A stretch of DNA of 64,000 bases, taken from assembly GCA_040779345.1 (NCBI GenBank), contig JBFONU010000007.1:173713-237712 (forward strand), written 5' to 3'. This stretch comes from Thalassotalea_H sp040779345 (GTDB taxonomy: Bacteria > Pseudomonadota > Gammaproteobacteria > Enterobacterales > Alteromonadaceae). The notes under the pieces were generated by a model, which was given only the letters and a program-made list of their open reading frames with translations, did no database searches and was not told the DNA's origin. The position numbers were made by a program, and so were the translations under genes. This document shows, one piece after another, positions 9,663-19,120 of the stretch (the first letter of the stretch is position 1; every line of letters begins with the position of its first letter).

Positions 9663-9705
9663 GCATTAAGAATTAAGCATTAAGAATTAAGCATTAAGAA
9701 TTAAG
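9654..9705. repeat. 14-bp tandem repeat overlapping a stop codon
   Basis: The unit AAGAATTAAGCATT occurs three times exactly (9654-9667, 9668-9681, 9682-9695), followed by ten matching bases of a fourth. The first copy contains the last codons and the TAA stop of the arginase-family gene, so the array grew from the gene end outward. It puts a further in-frame stop shortly after the first. Confidence 0.95.
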
Positions 9706-9739
9706 AAAATTTAAACTAACTCATATTTATCACACTAAA

Positions 9740-9769
9740 AAGGGCTCATTATGAGCCCTTATTTTTTTA
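9740..9769. terminator. Strong terminator between arginase-family gene and Ig-like lipoprotein gene
   Basis: AAGGGCTCA (9740-9748) pairs perfectly with TGAGCCCTT (9752-9760) around a three-base loop and is followed by ATTTTTTTA. The genes on both sides converge here, so it probably acts on both strands. Confidence 0.9.
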
Positions 9770-9783
9770 TAAATTATCGTCGA

Positions 9784-12108
9784 TTACGTGCCATCAATAT
9801 TTGGATCTTGTGAAATATTAAGTGAGCAATCATTTAACAAACCAAAAGGTCCTCGTGTACCAACCCCTTGAAATGGAGGTGAAATATCTTCACTATTCAC
9901 GTCACCAGCAAACACAGGTAAGTTAAAAATGGTTTGTGCTGAACTTTCAGTTCCACCAACTTTAGCTGAGGCAATGAGCTTTATATCCAACCACTCAGCA
10001 TAGCTTTGACCATAAGTTATTTTTATAATCGCTCGACCATTTTCATCGGTAGTGACCACACCATCAGCAGCAACCACATTGCCAGGGGTTAATTCATCAT
10101 CACTGTTAAAGTCTTCACCTACATCTAAAATACCATCAAGGTTAATATCTTCATTTAAGCATTGTTTCGCAGGTAAATTAATACTTGTTCTGGGAGGGGA
10201 AAATCCTACGGCAACTTCTAAATCATCAGCACCTCTGGTGATCCAACGCACAAACTCCCCTTCATCATCATAGGCAGGTACCCAATAACCTTTATAATAA
10301 CGATGAGGAATCGCTGAAATAGTTAACTCAACATTATTTACTGGGTTTGAGTCGGCATCAGTTACGAAAACAGAATACTCTTTGATATAATCCGTAGTCC
10401 CTAACTCCGCAATTTCATTGCCTGTCCCTAAAGAAATAAACAACTCGCGATCCGCTACGGTCAACTCAACAGTGTCTTCAACATTATCTTCATCAACACG
10501 CGCTTTAATGGAAACACCACCTTGCGAAGAGCCGGTACCCGAAGTATAAACAGTAGAAGCACTACCATTACTATCGGTTACTGCATTAGCGGGTTCAATA
10601 TTACCGTTACTAATATCTGATAAGGTAAAATCAACCGTTTTATTTTTTACAAGGTTGCCATTCATATCTCGTGCGACCACTGAAATGGTCGAGGTTTGTT
10701 GATTAGGTCCGATAGAATTAGGGGATGCTTGTGCCACTAACGTTGATACGGTTTCAGCAATAAATTCAAAGGATATTTGATTATTCAAAACAATATTGCC
10801 ATCAACACCTGAGAAAGTGACAAGTGACTTACCGGCATTACTTGAGGTGATTTCAGCAGAAACTCGTCCATTGACCGTTGTCGCTGATTTAGCCGTTAAT
10901 AGACCTCGAGTAGCGGTAAAGTTAACAGCCGTGCCATCAGGAACCGCCACACCGTTTCTTGTCCAAGTTAATGTGACACTAGCTGCGTCTGAAAGTAAAA
11001 CATCCGGTATAGGAGAATTTAATGACGGGTCGACTTTAACCCCATTGTTGTTGTCAAAATCAGTAAATAAAAATGAATCAGCTTGTACGGCTACTTTTTT
11101 CGTTGATGAAACACCAAGCGCCGAAGCAACAATACTATTAGTACCGCCACTATTTCCTGTCACATTTACTTTAGCATGCCCCGTATAATCTGTAGTCACA
11201 CTACTAGGAATGGTAAGTTCAGCAACAGCACCCGAAGCAGACTCTGTCGATTGATTGGTTAATGACAAAATAATTTCTTCTTCAGCTATTGCATTTCCAT
11301 CAGAATCTAAAACAACAACAGAGTATTGGCTTTCATCATTAATCGCTAGTGATGATGAGCCTGTTAGACTGACGGTAGTTCCTACCACTTGAACATTCAC
11401 AGAATCTTCCACTAAGTCACTTATTGCCGTGATTTGAATGGTTCTATTTTCCGGTGCGTTTAATGTACTAAGGGTTGCTTTGATTCGTCCTTCTGGGCCT
11501 GTAAACTCAGCTTCAGGTAATATATCTCCAGAGTCAGCCGAAAAGATAACCCTTGCACCTTCCATTAAATTATTATCAATATCTTTAACAATTGCCGTTA
11601 AAGTAATTTCATCGGCACCACTAGAGGCAATTTGTTGGGTATTGGCGAATAAACTGACTGTAGCCACTTTTATTTCACCTCCCGTATTACCATCGCCAGC
11701 GCTGGTAAAGGTTATGGTATTAATAACGTCACCATCGTCAATACTCGCGGTAATTTGCCCACCACCACCTTGGCTTCCTGTATAAAGAGTAATTTCTGCG
11801 ACACCATCAGAGCCTGTAGGCATAGAGCCATTGTCAGAGAAAAAAGCTAATTCAGGATCATCAATAGAAAAAGAGACAAGTTTTCCTGAAATAGCCTTAT
11901 CGCCTTGCATAACCTTTGCCGAAATGGTTAAGGGTGTAGCTTCACTCACAGTGGTATTATCAGGTGAGATAGTTAACGAAATAGTGATAGGAATCTCGAC
12001 AGGATCTGGATCTGGGGTATTACCAGCACCTAATCCACCATCGCCGCCTCCACATGCAGATAAACCAATAATAAGTAGCATAAAACTTAAGCGTCGAAGT
12101 AGCGCCAT
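9784..12108 (-). CDS. Lipoprotein with invasin/intimin-type Ig-like (Big_1) repeats
   Basis: This 774-residue protein begins with a lipoprotein signal peptide whose lipobox is LSAC, with the lipidated Cys at 19, followed by a Gly-rich linker. The remainder is a row of roughly 100-residue Ig-like domains, recognisable by the repeated turn of the type DSNGSASTVYTSGT and D-G-A-I-T strands, as in the Big_1 repeats of intimin and invasin. A less repetitive C-terminal part (about 560-774) contains a calcium-like loop rich in Asp (DINLDGILDVGEDFNSD). It is probably anchored to the outer membrane. No anchoring beta-barrel is present, so it is not a complete intimin. Its role, perhaps adhesion, is inferred. 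SD GGGAGA precedes the ATG. Confidence 0.85.
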   Translation of the reverse strand: MALLRRLSFMLLIIGLSACGGGDGGLGAGNTPDPDPVEIPITISLTISPDNTTVSEATPLTISAKVMQGDKAISGKLVSFSIDDPELAFFSDNGSMPTGSDGVAEITLYTGSQGGGGQITASIDDGDVINTITFTSAGDGNTGGEIKVATVSLFANTQQIASSGADEITLTAIVKDIDNNLMEGARVIFSADSGDILPEAEFTGPEGRIKATLSTLNAPENRTIQITAISDLVEDSVNVQVVGTTVSLTGSSSLAINDESQYSVVVLDSDGNAIAEEEIILSLTNQSTESASGAVAELTIPSSVTTDYTGHAKVNVTGNSGGTNSIVASALGVSSTKKVAVQADSFLFTDFDNNNGVKVDPSLNSPIPDVLLSDAASVTLTWTRNGVAVPDGTAVNFTATRGLLTAKSATTVNGRVSAEITSSNAGKSLVTFSGVDGNIVLNNQISFEFIAETVSTLVAQASPNSIGPNQQTSTISVVARDMNGNLVKNKTVDFTLSDISNGNIEPANAVTDSNGSASTVYTSGTGSSQGGVSIKARVDEDNVEDTVELTVADRELFISLGTGNEIAELGTTDYIKEYSVFVTDADSNPVNNVELTISAIPHRYYKGYWVPAYDDEGEFVRWITRGADDLEVAVGFSPPRTSINLPAKQCLNEDINLDGILDVGEDFNSDDELTPGNVVAADGVVTTDENGRAIIKITYGQSYAEWLDIKLIASAKVGGTESSAQTIFNLPVFAGDVNSEDISPPFQGVGTRGPFGLLNDCSLNISQDPNIDGT

Positions 12109-12182
12109 AAAAGCATCTCCCTGATGATGTTTTTGTTGTCAACATCCTAATATTAACCGAAAAAATAAAAAAAGGTCACTAA

Positions 12183-12220
12183 CTTATTAAAAAAACCCTT
12201 TATATTAAGTTTTTAATAAG
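12183..12220. repeat. 11-bp inverted repeat upstream of the symporter gene
   Basis: CTTATTAAAAA (12183-12193) and TTTTTAATAAG (12210-12220) are perfectly complementary with 16 bases between them. The element lies between two divergent genes (starts at 12108 and 12283) and could be an operator or a weak hairpin. Confidence 0.5.
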
Positions 12221-12282
12221 CTTGATTACTGATAACCTAAAGGCTGCTACTACTTTCTAACTTAAAATAAAAATAGAACAAT

Positions 12283-13629
12283 ATGACTAACAAACAACCT
12301 TCAAGCTTAACCACTCGCATTGTAATAGGCATGGTGTCAGGGATTTTACTCGGCTTTCTATTACAAAAACTAATGCCAAATGGCTCCGACTATAGTGTCC
12401 CTTTATACCTATTTGACCTATCAATTAGAGGACTATTTGTTGACGGAATTTTTGAAGTAGGCGGACAAATATTTGTTGCCAGTTTAAAAATGCTGGTCGT
12501 TCCTCTGGTATTTGTTTCATTGATCTGTGGAACCTGCTCGCTAAAAGACACATCAAAACTTGGGCGAATTGGTGGAAAAGCCATTGCGTTATATTTAATC
12601 ACTACGGCTATAGCGATTAGCTTTGCGATGAGTCTTGCTATGTTATTAAGCCCAGGTGAAGGGGTAAATATGACCGCTAACACGACCTTTACCGCCAAAG
12701 AAGCTCCCTCATTAGCGCAAGTTTTTATTCAAATGTTTCCCAGTAACCCTTTCGCTGCTTTTGCTCAGGGTAATATGCTTCAAGTGATTATATTTGCCTT
12801 ATTATTTGGTATTTCCATTGCGTTATCTGGCCAAGCCGGTGAGCGTATTGCTAAGTTATTTGAAGATATGAACGTAGTAATTATGCGTTTGGTCACCATA
12901 TTAATGAACTTAGCCCCTTATGGTGTCTTTTGTTTGTTAGCCGGTTTATTTACTGACTTGGATATTAGTACGATTAAAAATTTAGGTATGTACTTTGGCG
13001 TTGTGTTCTTTGCACTGGTTATACATGGCACCATCACTTACTCGGTTATATTAAAACTTTTCACTCGACTAAGCCCGGTGATCTTTTTAACAAAAATGCG
13101 TGATGCCATTTTATTTGCTTTTTCTACATCAAGTAGTAACGCTACTATTCCTGTAACCATGGAAACAGCAACTAAAAAAATGGGTGTTGATAACTCTATT
13201 GCATCATTCACTGTGCCACTTGGTGCAACCATTAACATGGACGGTACTGCCATAATGCAGGGTGTCGCTACCGTATTTATTGCTCAGGTGTTTAATGTCG
13301 ACTTATCTCTGTCAGATTTTTTAATGGTGATTCTAACGGCGACACTAGCATCAATTGGTACGGCGGGTGTTCCTGGCGTTGGTTTGATCATGCTTGCTAT
13401 GGTCCTTGAGCAAGTTGGCCTACCTGTTGAAGGAATTGCGATTATTATTGGTGTTGACCGTTTATTAGATATGACCAGAACAGCGGTTAATGTAACGGGT
13501 GATTGTATGGTGACAACTGTAGTTGCGAAATCTGAAAAGCAATTTAACCAAGCTATTTTCAATGATAAAAATGCTGGACAAAAAATTGAAGAAATTGACT
13601 TTCATCACCTCAAAGAAAATCAATCTTAA
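12283..13629 (+). CDS. Sodium or proton:dicarboxylate (glutamate/aspartate) symporter, DAACS family
   Basis: The 448-residue inner-membrane protein belongs to the dicarboxylate/amino acid:cation symporter family (GltP, DctA, SstT). The helical hairpin serine-rich motif FAFSTSSSNATIPVTME, the TM7 NMDGTA motif, the second hairpin GTAGVPGVG and the TM8 segment DRLLDMTRTAVNVTGD are all present. In the family the Asp and Arg of that last segment bind the substrate, and here an Arg is present (MTRT), which points to a dicarboxylate or acidic amino acid. It is a single-gene unit with a strong terminator. Exact substrate is not decided. Confidence 0.92.
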   Translation: MTNKQPSSLTTRIVIGMVSGILLGFLLQKLMPNGSDYSVPLYLFDLSIRGLFVDGIFEVGGQIFVASLKMLVVPLVFVSLICGTCSLKDTSKLGRIGGKAIALYLITTAIAISFAMSLAMLLSPGEGVNMTANTTFTAKEAPSLAQVFIQMFPSNPFAAFAQGNMLQVIIFALLFGISIALSGQAGERIAKLFEDMNVVIMRLVTILMNLAPYGVFCLLAGLFTDLDISTIKNLGMYFGVVFFALVIHGTITYSVILKLFTRLSPVIFLTKMRDAILFAFSTSSSNATIPVTMETATKKMGVDNSIASFTVPLGATINMDGTAIMQGVATVFIAQVFNVDLSLSDFLMVILTATLASIGTAGVPGVGLIMLAMVLEQVGLPVEGIAIIIGVDRLLDMTRTAVNVTGDCMVTTVVAKSEKQFNQAIFNDKNAGQKIEEIDFHHLKENQS

Positions 13630-13672
13630 GTATTACTCGCACGTGAGCTGATACCAAGATACGTTCAGTATT

Positions 13673-13700
13673 AAAAAAGGTGCTAAATAGCACCTTTTTT
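13673..13700. terminator. Strong bidirectional terminator between symporter and tpm
   Basis: AAAAAAGGTGCT and AGCACCTTTTTT form a perfect 12-bp stem around the loop AAAT. The A-run and T-run make it a complete intrinsic terminator in both directions for genes ending at 13629 and 13718. Confidence 0.93.
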
Positions 13701-13717
13701 AACATAAGCTTAGGCAA

Positions 13718-14392
13718 TTATTTTCTCATAATGAGATATAACTTCTCTGTTAAGTAACTCACATTAAAGGTACGTTGAGCAAAGGTTTTATCTTCAAGCG
13801 CATGTTCAGCGATGCATTGCACATTAAACGCGGTAAATAAACGTTCTATGTCAGTTTGCATTATCGCAAAAGGAGGACCTTCAAGCTCTTCTTGTGGAAA
13901 CTCTAACGAGATCAAAAATAATTGTGTTCCAGCTCCAATGAAAGAAGACAAATGATCAACGTAAGATTTTTGCATTTCTTTTGGCAGGGCGATAATGGCA
14001 GCTCGATCATAAATCCATGCAAATGAAGAGAACTGTTGAGGCATTAACTTGAAAAAATCACCTTGCCATAATTCAATATTTTGATGACTGTACTTATTAA
14101 ACTCCCGAATAGCCTCAGGATTAACCTCAATACCTTTTTCAATAAAGAAGTCTCGGCAGGCAATCTCACTTAATTCAGCGCCAACGACATCAAAATAATT
14201 AGCTAACCAAACCATATCATCAGATTTACCACACAAAGGTACTAGTACCTTTGGTACTTTATCCTTCTCTTTTATGCAGTCACTTTGAGTAATGAGCGGT
14301 AGTAAATACTGAGAAAGAAAAGGATGTATCGACTTTTGATGAAAGCCTAAACTATTTCTTTCCCAGCAAGCGTGCCAAAATGATGCTTTCAT
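13718..14392 (-). CDS. tpm: Thiopurine S-methyltransferase family protein
   Basis: The 224-residue protein matches bacterial thiopurine/tellurite methyltransferases (about 218 residues). The N-terminus FWHACWERNSLGFHQ and the SAM-binding LVPLCGKSDDMVWLA are the family signatures, followed by VVGAELSEIA and IYDRAAIIALP. These enzymes transfer a methyl group from S-adenosylmethionine to sulfur, selenium or tellurium compounds. It starts 15 bp downstream of sohB on the same strand, so the two are probably one operon. Confidence 0.93.
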   Translation of the reverse strand: MKASFWHACWERNSLGFHQKSIHPFLSQYLLPLITQSDCIKEKDKVPKVLVPLCGKSDDMVWLANYFDVVGAELSEIACRDFFIEKGIEVNPEAIREFNKYSHQNIELWQGDFFKLMPQQFSSFAWIYDRAAIIALPKEMQKSYVDHLSSFIGAGTQLFLISLEFPQEELEGPPFAIMQTDIERLFTAFNVQCIAEHALEDKTFAQRTFNVSYLTEKLYLIMRK

Positions 14393-14407
14393 TAAGTTGC
14401 TACTTAG

Positions 14408-15463
14408 TTAACTTGGGAAGATTCGATTATTTTGCCACAACTTACCAAGAAATGATTCAGCCGATAAAGAAGCCGCTTTAGAAAATTTTTCAGCTAAGCC
14501 TTTTTTCGTGGCATATTTAACACCAATCACTTTACTATTTTTGCTCGCTTTACATAGATAATCATCACTGGTAATTATTTCATCAACTAAACCAACATCA
14601 ATTGCTTTTTTACCTGACCAAGTTTCACCTGTAGCTACATGCTCAATATCTAATGCCGGACGATGCTCAGTGACATGCGCTTTGAATAGATCATGCATTT
14701 CCTCTATTTCTTCGATAAATTTTTCACGTCCTTCATCGGTATTTTCACCAAACATGGTCAACGTCCGTTTAAATTTACCCGCTGTTAATTGTTCAAATTC
14801 AACATCATTTTTCTTCAAAATTTTATTAAAATTTGGGATCTGAGCAATCACCCCAATTGAACCTAAAATAGCAAAAGGCGCAGATAATATTTTATTGGCA
14901 ACACAAGCCATCATATATCCACCACTTGCTGCCACTTTATCAACGGCAACAGTTAACGGAATGTTTGCTTGGCGTAATCGGTCAAGTTGAGAGGCTGCTA
15001 AACCATAACAATGCGCCATACCACCAGCACTTTCTAAGCGGACTAATACTTCGTCTTCTTCGGTTGCGACCAGTAAAATTGCGGTCACTTCCTCTCGAAG
15101 CGCTGAAACTTCTTTAGCATCAATACTACCAATAAAATCAATAACAAAAAGCTTGCTTTCATGTTCAACACCCGAGCTGTTTGAGTTTTGTTTTGCCGCA
15201 GCTTTGTCAGCTTTCTCTTTCTCTTTTGCTGCTTTTTTATCCTGCTTTTCTTTTTCTTTTAATTGTTCTTTATTTAAAAGGTGATGTGTCATTTCATCTT
15301 CAATATCTTGCAGTTGCTCTGATATATCGATAATTTCTAACTCACCTTTTTTACTTCCTTGTTTCATCGCCGATGTAGCAATAAGTGCCACAATTGCGGC
15401 AAAAGCTAATACAAATGTTATTGCTTTAGCGAGAAACAAACCGTATTCATATAAAAATTCCAA
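14408..15463 (-). CDS. sohB: SohB inner-membrane S49 protease
   Basis: This 351-residue protein matches SohB, a signal-peptide-peptidase-like protease of the inner membrane. An N-terminal membrane segment (about 8-32) is followed by a charged lysine/glutamate-rich linker and the S49 domain. The nucleophile is Ser180 in VAASGGYMMA and the general base is probably Lys232 in GKFKRTLT. The start is a TTG at 15463 with GGAG nine bases upstream; the N-terminus then aligns with E. coli SohB (MELLSEYGLFLAK), which supports it. It is followed by tpm. In E. coli sohB neighbours yciK, which is also nearby here. Confidence 0.95.
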   Translation of the reverse strand: MEFLYEYGLFLAKAITFVLAFAAIVALIATSAMKQGSKKGELEIIDISEQLQDIEDEMTHHLLNKEQLKEKEKQDKKAAKEKEKADKAAAKQNSNSSGVEHESKLFVIDFIGSIDAKEVSALREEVTAILLVATEEDEVLVRLESAGGMAHCYGLAASQLDRLRQANIPLTVAVDKVAASGGYMMACVANKILSAPFAILGSIGVIAQIPNFNKILKKNDVEFEQLTAGKFKRTLTMFGENTDEGREKFIEEIEEMHDLFKAHVTEHRPALDIEHVATGETWSGKKAIDVGLVDEIITSDDYLCKASKNSKVIGVKYATKKGLAEKFSKAASLSAESFLGKLWQNNRIFPS

Positions 15464-15540
15464 AACGACTCTCCAAATTGAGTACTAAAATTCGATAGTT
15501 AATATTTCATAGGTATTAAATGGGGATGAATTTCCATAAA

Positions 15541-15566
15541 AAAAGCCCTCAATGATGAGAGCTTTT
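15541..15566 (-). terminator. Terminator downstream of the lipase gene
   Basis: AAAAGC-C-CTC and GAG-A-GCTTTT form a nine-pair stem with one internal mismatch and a six-base loop. Read on the minus strand it is followed by a run of T, as expected for the gene ending at 15599. Confidence 0.75.
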
Positions 15567-15598
15567 ATAGGGTCACTGTATTAAAAATAAATAGCGAT

Positions 15599-18019
15599 TT
15601 ATTGGATAACCTCAGTATCGTTAACAACTACCATTTTACCTTGTGTCGCATAAAAGCTGACCATCTGAGACTGCATTTCTTTAGTAACACGTCCACTTAG
15701 CTCCGTATCTGGTGAGGCGATAGGATCAGGACGAGGGTCGACTAGTGAGCCATGATGACCGTTTATATATCTCACGACTCCTGAGCCCTGTGATGTGGCA
15801 TTGATACTCTGTAAGTCTAAAACTTTAATTAAAGGCTCTGTCCCGCCTAATGGCGAAAACGGCGTGGTATTAGTTACCGTTTGATCAGGCAAGTTATCTG
15901 CACCATTACCAACAACTTCAAACAATAGTGTCGGTGTTTCAGTAGCCGCTAAAGCATCAATAAACGCAACTGAATCACCAGAGTCCGTCACAGTTTGTGC
16001 AATTAAAGTAAACAAAGCAAATCCTGCGTCTAAGCCAGCCTGTTGACTCGCATCCAAATGACTATAGAAAGCCTCATAAAAGGCAGAAAGTTGCGCTTGG
16101 GTATAATCAGCAGGAAGGTTGTCTTCAACTAACGCTTTAAATTCAGGTGAAGCAGAGAGAGTTAAATTAGACTTAGCTAATCCTTCAAATGCAGGTGATT
16201 CCATACCAAAAGTTGCCAACATTAAGCCGGGCATAGCAAGTACATTACTGGTAATATTAAATAATGGGTCTACCGAAGGAGCTAAAGGCGTGTTAGCTAA
16301 CGCAACACCATTAATACCGTAAATTCCACCTAATGAATACCCCATGAAGTGCACTTCATTACTGTTGATATTTATCTGATTTCCATCACTGTCAAGACCG
16401 CCAAAGAAATTTAAACCTAAACGCAACCCCAATATATCAATGGCACTTTGACGAGTATTATCTCGCATGGTTAACATACTGGCTAAATTAACATAATGAA
16501 GGGTTGAGCCCCCCATACCATCACTCGCATTGATAACATGTACATTACCCTGCTTATCGGTAACTTCAAAGCCTCTACTACCATGTAATGGGTAGTCAAT
16601 TGCAACAGTTGCAAAACCATTGACTGACAACGCCCCTGTCAATAAAAGCATCAACTCTTTGCTGCGAGTAATACCATGTTGCATGATCACTACTGGCCAA
16701 CCATTTTCTGGCTCAGCGAGCGGCTCCATCTCCATACTAGCACGAACTAAATTTGCCCATGCGAGATCAGGTGTTGTCATTTGCACATCAATAGGCATCA
16801 TTTTAGTTGGTTTAGGAACAGGGTTATATTTTGTTAAATTGCGTTCCGTATCAATACCTAAATCACGTAACCCTGGAGCAGCTAAACCTTTTGCAGCAGA
16901 AATCGCCATACACATGCCATCAGTTTGACTAATAGGGGCTGTTGGGATCGCTGCAGGGTTTTGTGCTGCAACTCCTGCTAACATGGCACCTGAGTCACAT
17001 AACCCCGTCCACCATGTATTGGTCGGTGCTAATGGGTTTTCTTCACTTGGAATTCCAGAATAATAAGGAAGGGTAATACTTCCTCTCATATAATTTGCCG
17101 CTGAATAAAGTGGAACCGCTTCAGCAGGGATCTGTGCGGCTAAAACATCAGCAACTGAAAGCCCTGTATCAGCCATACCTATCGACGGGTAAATACCTTG
17201 TTGTAAATCATTCGCCATTAAGCTTTTTAATGTATATAAAACATCAGTTGTCGACTGGGTTGTCATTGCCATAGTATAAATAATTGAATCTTCGTCGACC
17301 CCTTCAGCAATAACAACATCCTCATAACTATTGATAACCGCTTGTAAAGCAAGTTGATCTTCATCACCTAAAGGGTTGTCATTGATATCTTGACGCATTA
17401 AATCATAATAACTAGAGCCGACAACTGGTGTGCCTGCTAAATCTTTTAAACTATTGGTCATTGCAACAAGGTAAGTTGTTTTACCTTTTAATGGTTTCAA
17501 CGGGGCAATCACGACGCCGTCAGACGATGGCTGAGTGTAAAAATCTTGTCCAAACACAAGTTCGTTGACCACTTTACATGCAATACCTCTAGGAACCGCA
17601 GTACAGTCAGCATCGGTTGCATCCCCCCCCATAGTCGTTTCAAAAACACGAATGGATGAAGGATTTGAGGCACTAGATGGATCTAAAGTTGCGCCATCAG
17701 GAAAGTTAATTTTTAAAACAAAGGGATGAGATATTGACCAACCATCCAAGGCACTAACTGAAAACAAAGGATTTGAAATATCTGTCGGATCAACACCAGG
17801 AACCTCTAACGTTCCATCTTTTGAGCCAATGAAAATGAGATCATTGGGCACAGATAAACCGTCAATCCCTATAGAGGGATCGAAAACAACACGTCCCGGG
17901 AAGTCGACTGATGGACCATTCTCAGCAACCTCTTTTTTTACATCATTAATCGTTTCATCACCACAAGCCGTTAACCCTAACGTTGTGGCAATTGCGAGAC
18001 TTATCACTAGCTTATTCAT
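15599..18019 (-). CDS. Surface lipase/lysophospholipase lipoprotein, VolA/Pla-1/cef family
   Basis: The 806-residue protein has a lipoprotein signal with lipobox LTAC (Cys19) and an alpha/beta hydrolase domain in the second half, with the nucleophile Ser562 in GYSLG and a preceding oxyanion-type VIMQHG at about 444-449. Size and layout match the Pla-1/cef extracellular lipases, which include Vibrio VolA, an outer-surface lysophospholipase that releases fatty acids for uptake. FadD, the acyl-CoA synthetase, is 1.1 kb away, and a FadR-like operator lies 65 bp upstream. The fatty-acid scavenging role is inferred from family and context. The ATG has a strong GGGGAG ribosome site. Confidence 0.9.
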   Translation of the reverse strand: MNKLVISLAIATTLGLTACGDETINDVKKEVAENGPSVDFPGRVVFDPSIGIDGLSVPNDLIFIGSKDGTLEVPGVDPTDISNPLFSVSALDGWSISHPFVLKINFPDGATLDPSSASNPSSIRVFETTMGGDATDADCTAVPRGIACKVVNELVFGQDFYTQPSSDGVVIAPLKPLKGKTTYLVAMTNSLKDLAGTPVVGSSYYDLMRQDINDNPLGDEDQLALQAVINSYEDVVIAEGVDEDSIIYTMAMTTQSTTDVLYTLKSLMANDLQQGIYPSIGMADTGLSVADVLAAQIPAEAVPLYSAANYMRGSITLPYYSGIPSEENPLAPTNTWWTGLCDSGAMLAGVAAQNPAAIPTAPISQTDGMCMAISAAKGLAAPGLRDLGIDTERNLTKYNPVPKPTKMMPIDVQMTTPDLAWANLVRASMEMEPLAEPENGWPVVIMQHGITRSKELMLLLTGALSVNGFATVAIDYPLHGSRGFEVTDKQGNVHVINASDGMGGSTLHYVNLASMLTMRDNTRQSAIDILGLRLGLNFFGGLDSDGNQININSNEVHFMGYSLGGIYGINGVALANTPLAPSVDPLFNITSNVLAMPGLMLATFGMESPAFEGLAKSNLTLSASPEFKALVEDNLPADYTQAQLSAFYEAFYSHLDASQQAGLDAGFALFTLIAQTVTDSGDSVAFIDALAATETPTLLFEVVGNGADNLPDQTVTNTTPFSPLGGTEPLIKVLDLQSINATSQGSGVVRYINGHHGSLVDPRPDPIASPDTELSGRVTKEMQSQMVSFYATQGKMVVVNDTEVIQ

Positions 18020-18083
18020 TCGTTCTCCCCAGATACTAGTCTTTTTATATAATTATATTATTGATGATTAAATAAGAACCACC

Positions 18084-18100
18084 AACTAGTTAGACCAGTT
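18084..18100. promoter_or_regulatory. FadR-like operator upstream of the lipase gene
   Basis: The 17-mer AACTAGTTAGACCAGTT agrees with the FadR consensus (ANCTGGTCNGACNNGTT) at 11 of 13 specified positions and is a near-palindrome. It lies 65 bp upstream of the lipase ATG and 150 bp upstream of divergent yciK. Binding is inferred from the match alone. Confidence 0.5.
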
Positions 18101-18249
18101 AAACTTAACCCAAGAATTTACTTTGTGCTAGCGCTTTTTGCATAAATTAGTTATTTCTTTTGATTTATCGCGCTAAGTGAAATTTTTACTCGTCAGATAA
18201 TTCCCTAAAGAGTAGAATACATCCACCTTACTTTTTACTTGTTTTTCTT

Positions 18250-18987
18250 ATGTTTGATTACACTATTTCTGAAAATTGCTTAACCAATAAAACTATTTTA
18301 GTGACAGGTGCTGGCAGTGGTATTGGTCGGCAAGCTTCACTCACTTACGCAAAGCTGGGAGCAACAGTGATATTGTTAGGTAAGACAGTAAAAAAACTTG
18401 AGGCTGTTTATGATGAAATCATCGCAATTGGGGGGGCTGAGCCTGCAATTATTCCCCTCGACTTAAAAGGGGCGACAAAGCAAAACTACATAGATATGTC
18501 ATCAACCATTGCTAGTCAATTTGGTCAATTAGACGGCGCGCTGTTAAATGCCTCTATGTTAGGTGAACTCACACCATATACACAAATTCATGAGCAAATT
18601 TGGAATGATGTTATTCAAGTCAACGTTACTGCTCAACATTTATTAGCCCAAGCGCTTATTCCAACCTTACTACTCGCAGAAAACGCTTCTTTAGTATTCA
18701 CCTCTTCAGGTGTAGGTAATCAAGGGAGAGCTTTTTGGGGAGCTTATAGTGTATCAAAATTTGCCACCGAAGGTTTAATGCAAGTGATTGCTGATGAATA
18801 CGATGAGTCCTCTTTGAGAGTCAATGCGATTAACCCTGGCGCAACGGCAACACCAATGCGTGCAAGAGCATATCCGGCAGAAGAACAAAATAAACTATCA
18901 ACCGCAGAGCAAATAATGCCACTGTATGTTTATTTAATGACTGATGATAGTAAAGCAATTACGGGGAAAGTGCTTAAAGCGCAATAA
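18250..18987 (+). CDS. yciK: YciK-type short-chain dehydrogenase
   Basis: This 245-residue short-chain dehydrogenase has the cofactor motif TGAGSGIG near residues 19-26, the variant LLNAS in place of NNAG, the serine in TSSGVG and the catalytic YSVSK. The N-terminus DYTISENCLTNKTILVTGAG is typical of YciK, whose substrate is unknown. Its nearness to sohB and topA repeats the E. coli arrangement and supports the name. It converges on fadD and shares a terminator with it. Confidence 0.9.
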   Translation: MFDYTISENCLTNKTILVTGAGSGIGRQASLTYAKLGATVILLGKTVKKLEAVYDEIIAIGGAEPAIIPLDLKGATKQNYIDMSSTIASQFGQLDGALLNASMLGELTPYTQIHEQIWNDVIQVNVTAQHLLAQALIPTLLLAENASLVFTSSGVGNQGRAFWGAYSVSKFATEGLMQVIADEYDESSLRVNAINPGATATPMRARAYPAEEQNKLSTAEQIMPLYVYLMTDDSKAITGKVLKAQ

Positions 18988-19064
18988 CAACGAATAAAAA
19001 CCAACATTGCTGATCTTTAGCGTCAACAAGAGTTAGTCTGACAAAACAACAATCTATCTTAATT

Positions 19065-19089
19065 AAAAGCCGACATCATGTCGGCTTTT
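19065..19089. terminator. Bidirectional terminator between yciK and fadD
   Basis: AAAAGCCGACA and TGTCGGCTTTT make a perfect 11-bp stem around a three-base loop. Genes end at 18987 and 19121 on either side. Confidence 0.92.
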
Positions 19090-19120
19090 AATAACATAAA
19101 ACGTTTATGAGGCTTCAGCT

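Noticed and set aside
9654..9705. Possible CRISPR-like array
   Set aside because: The units are 14 bp and directly abutting, with no spacers and no cas genes.
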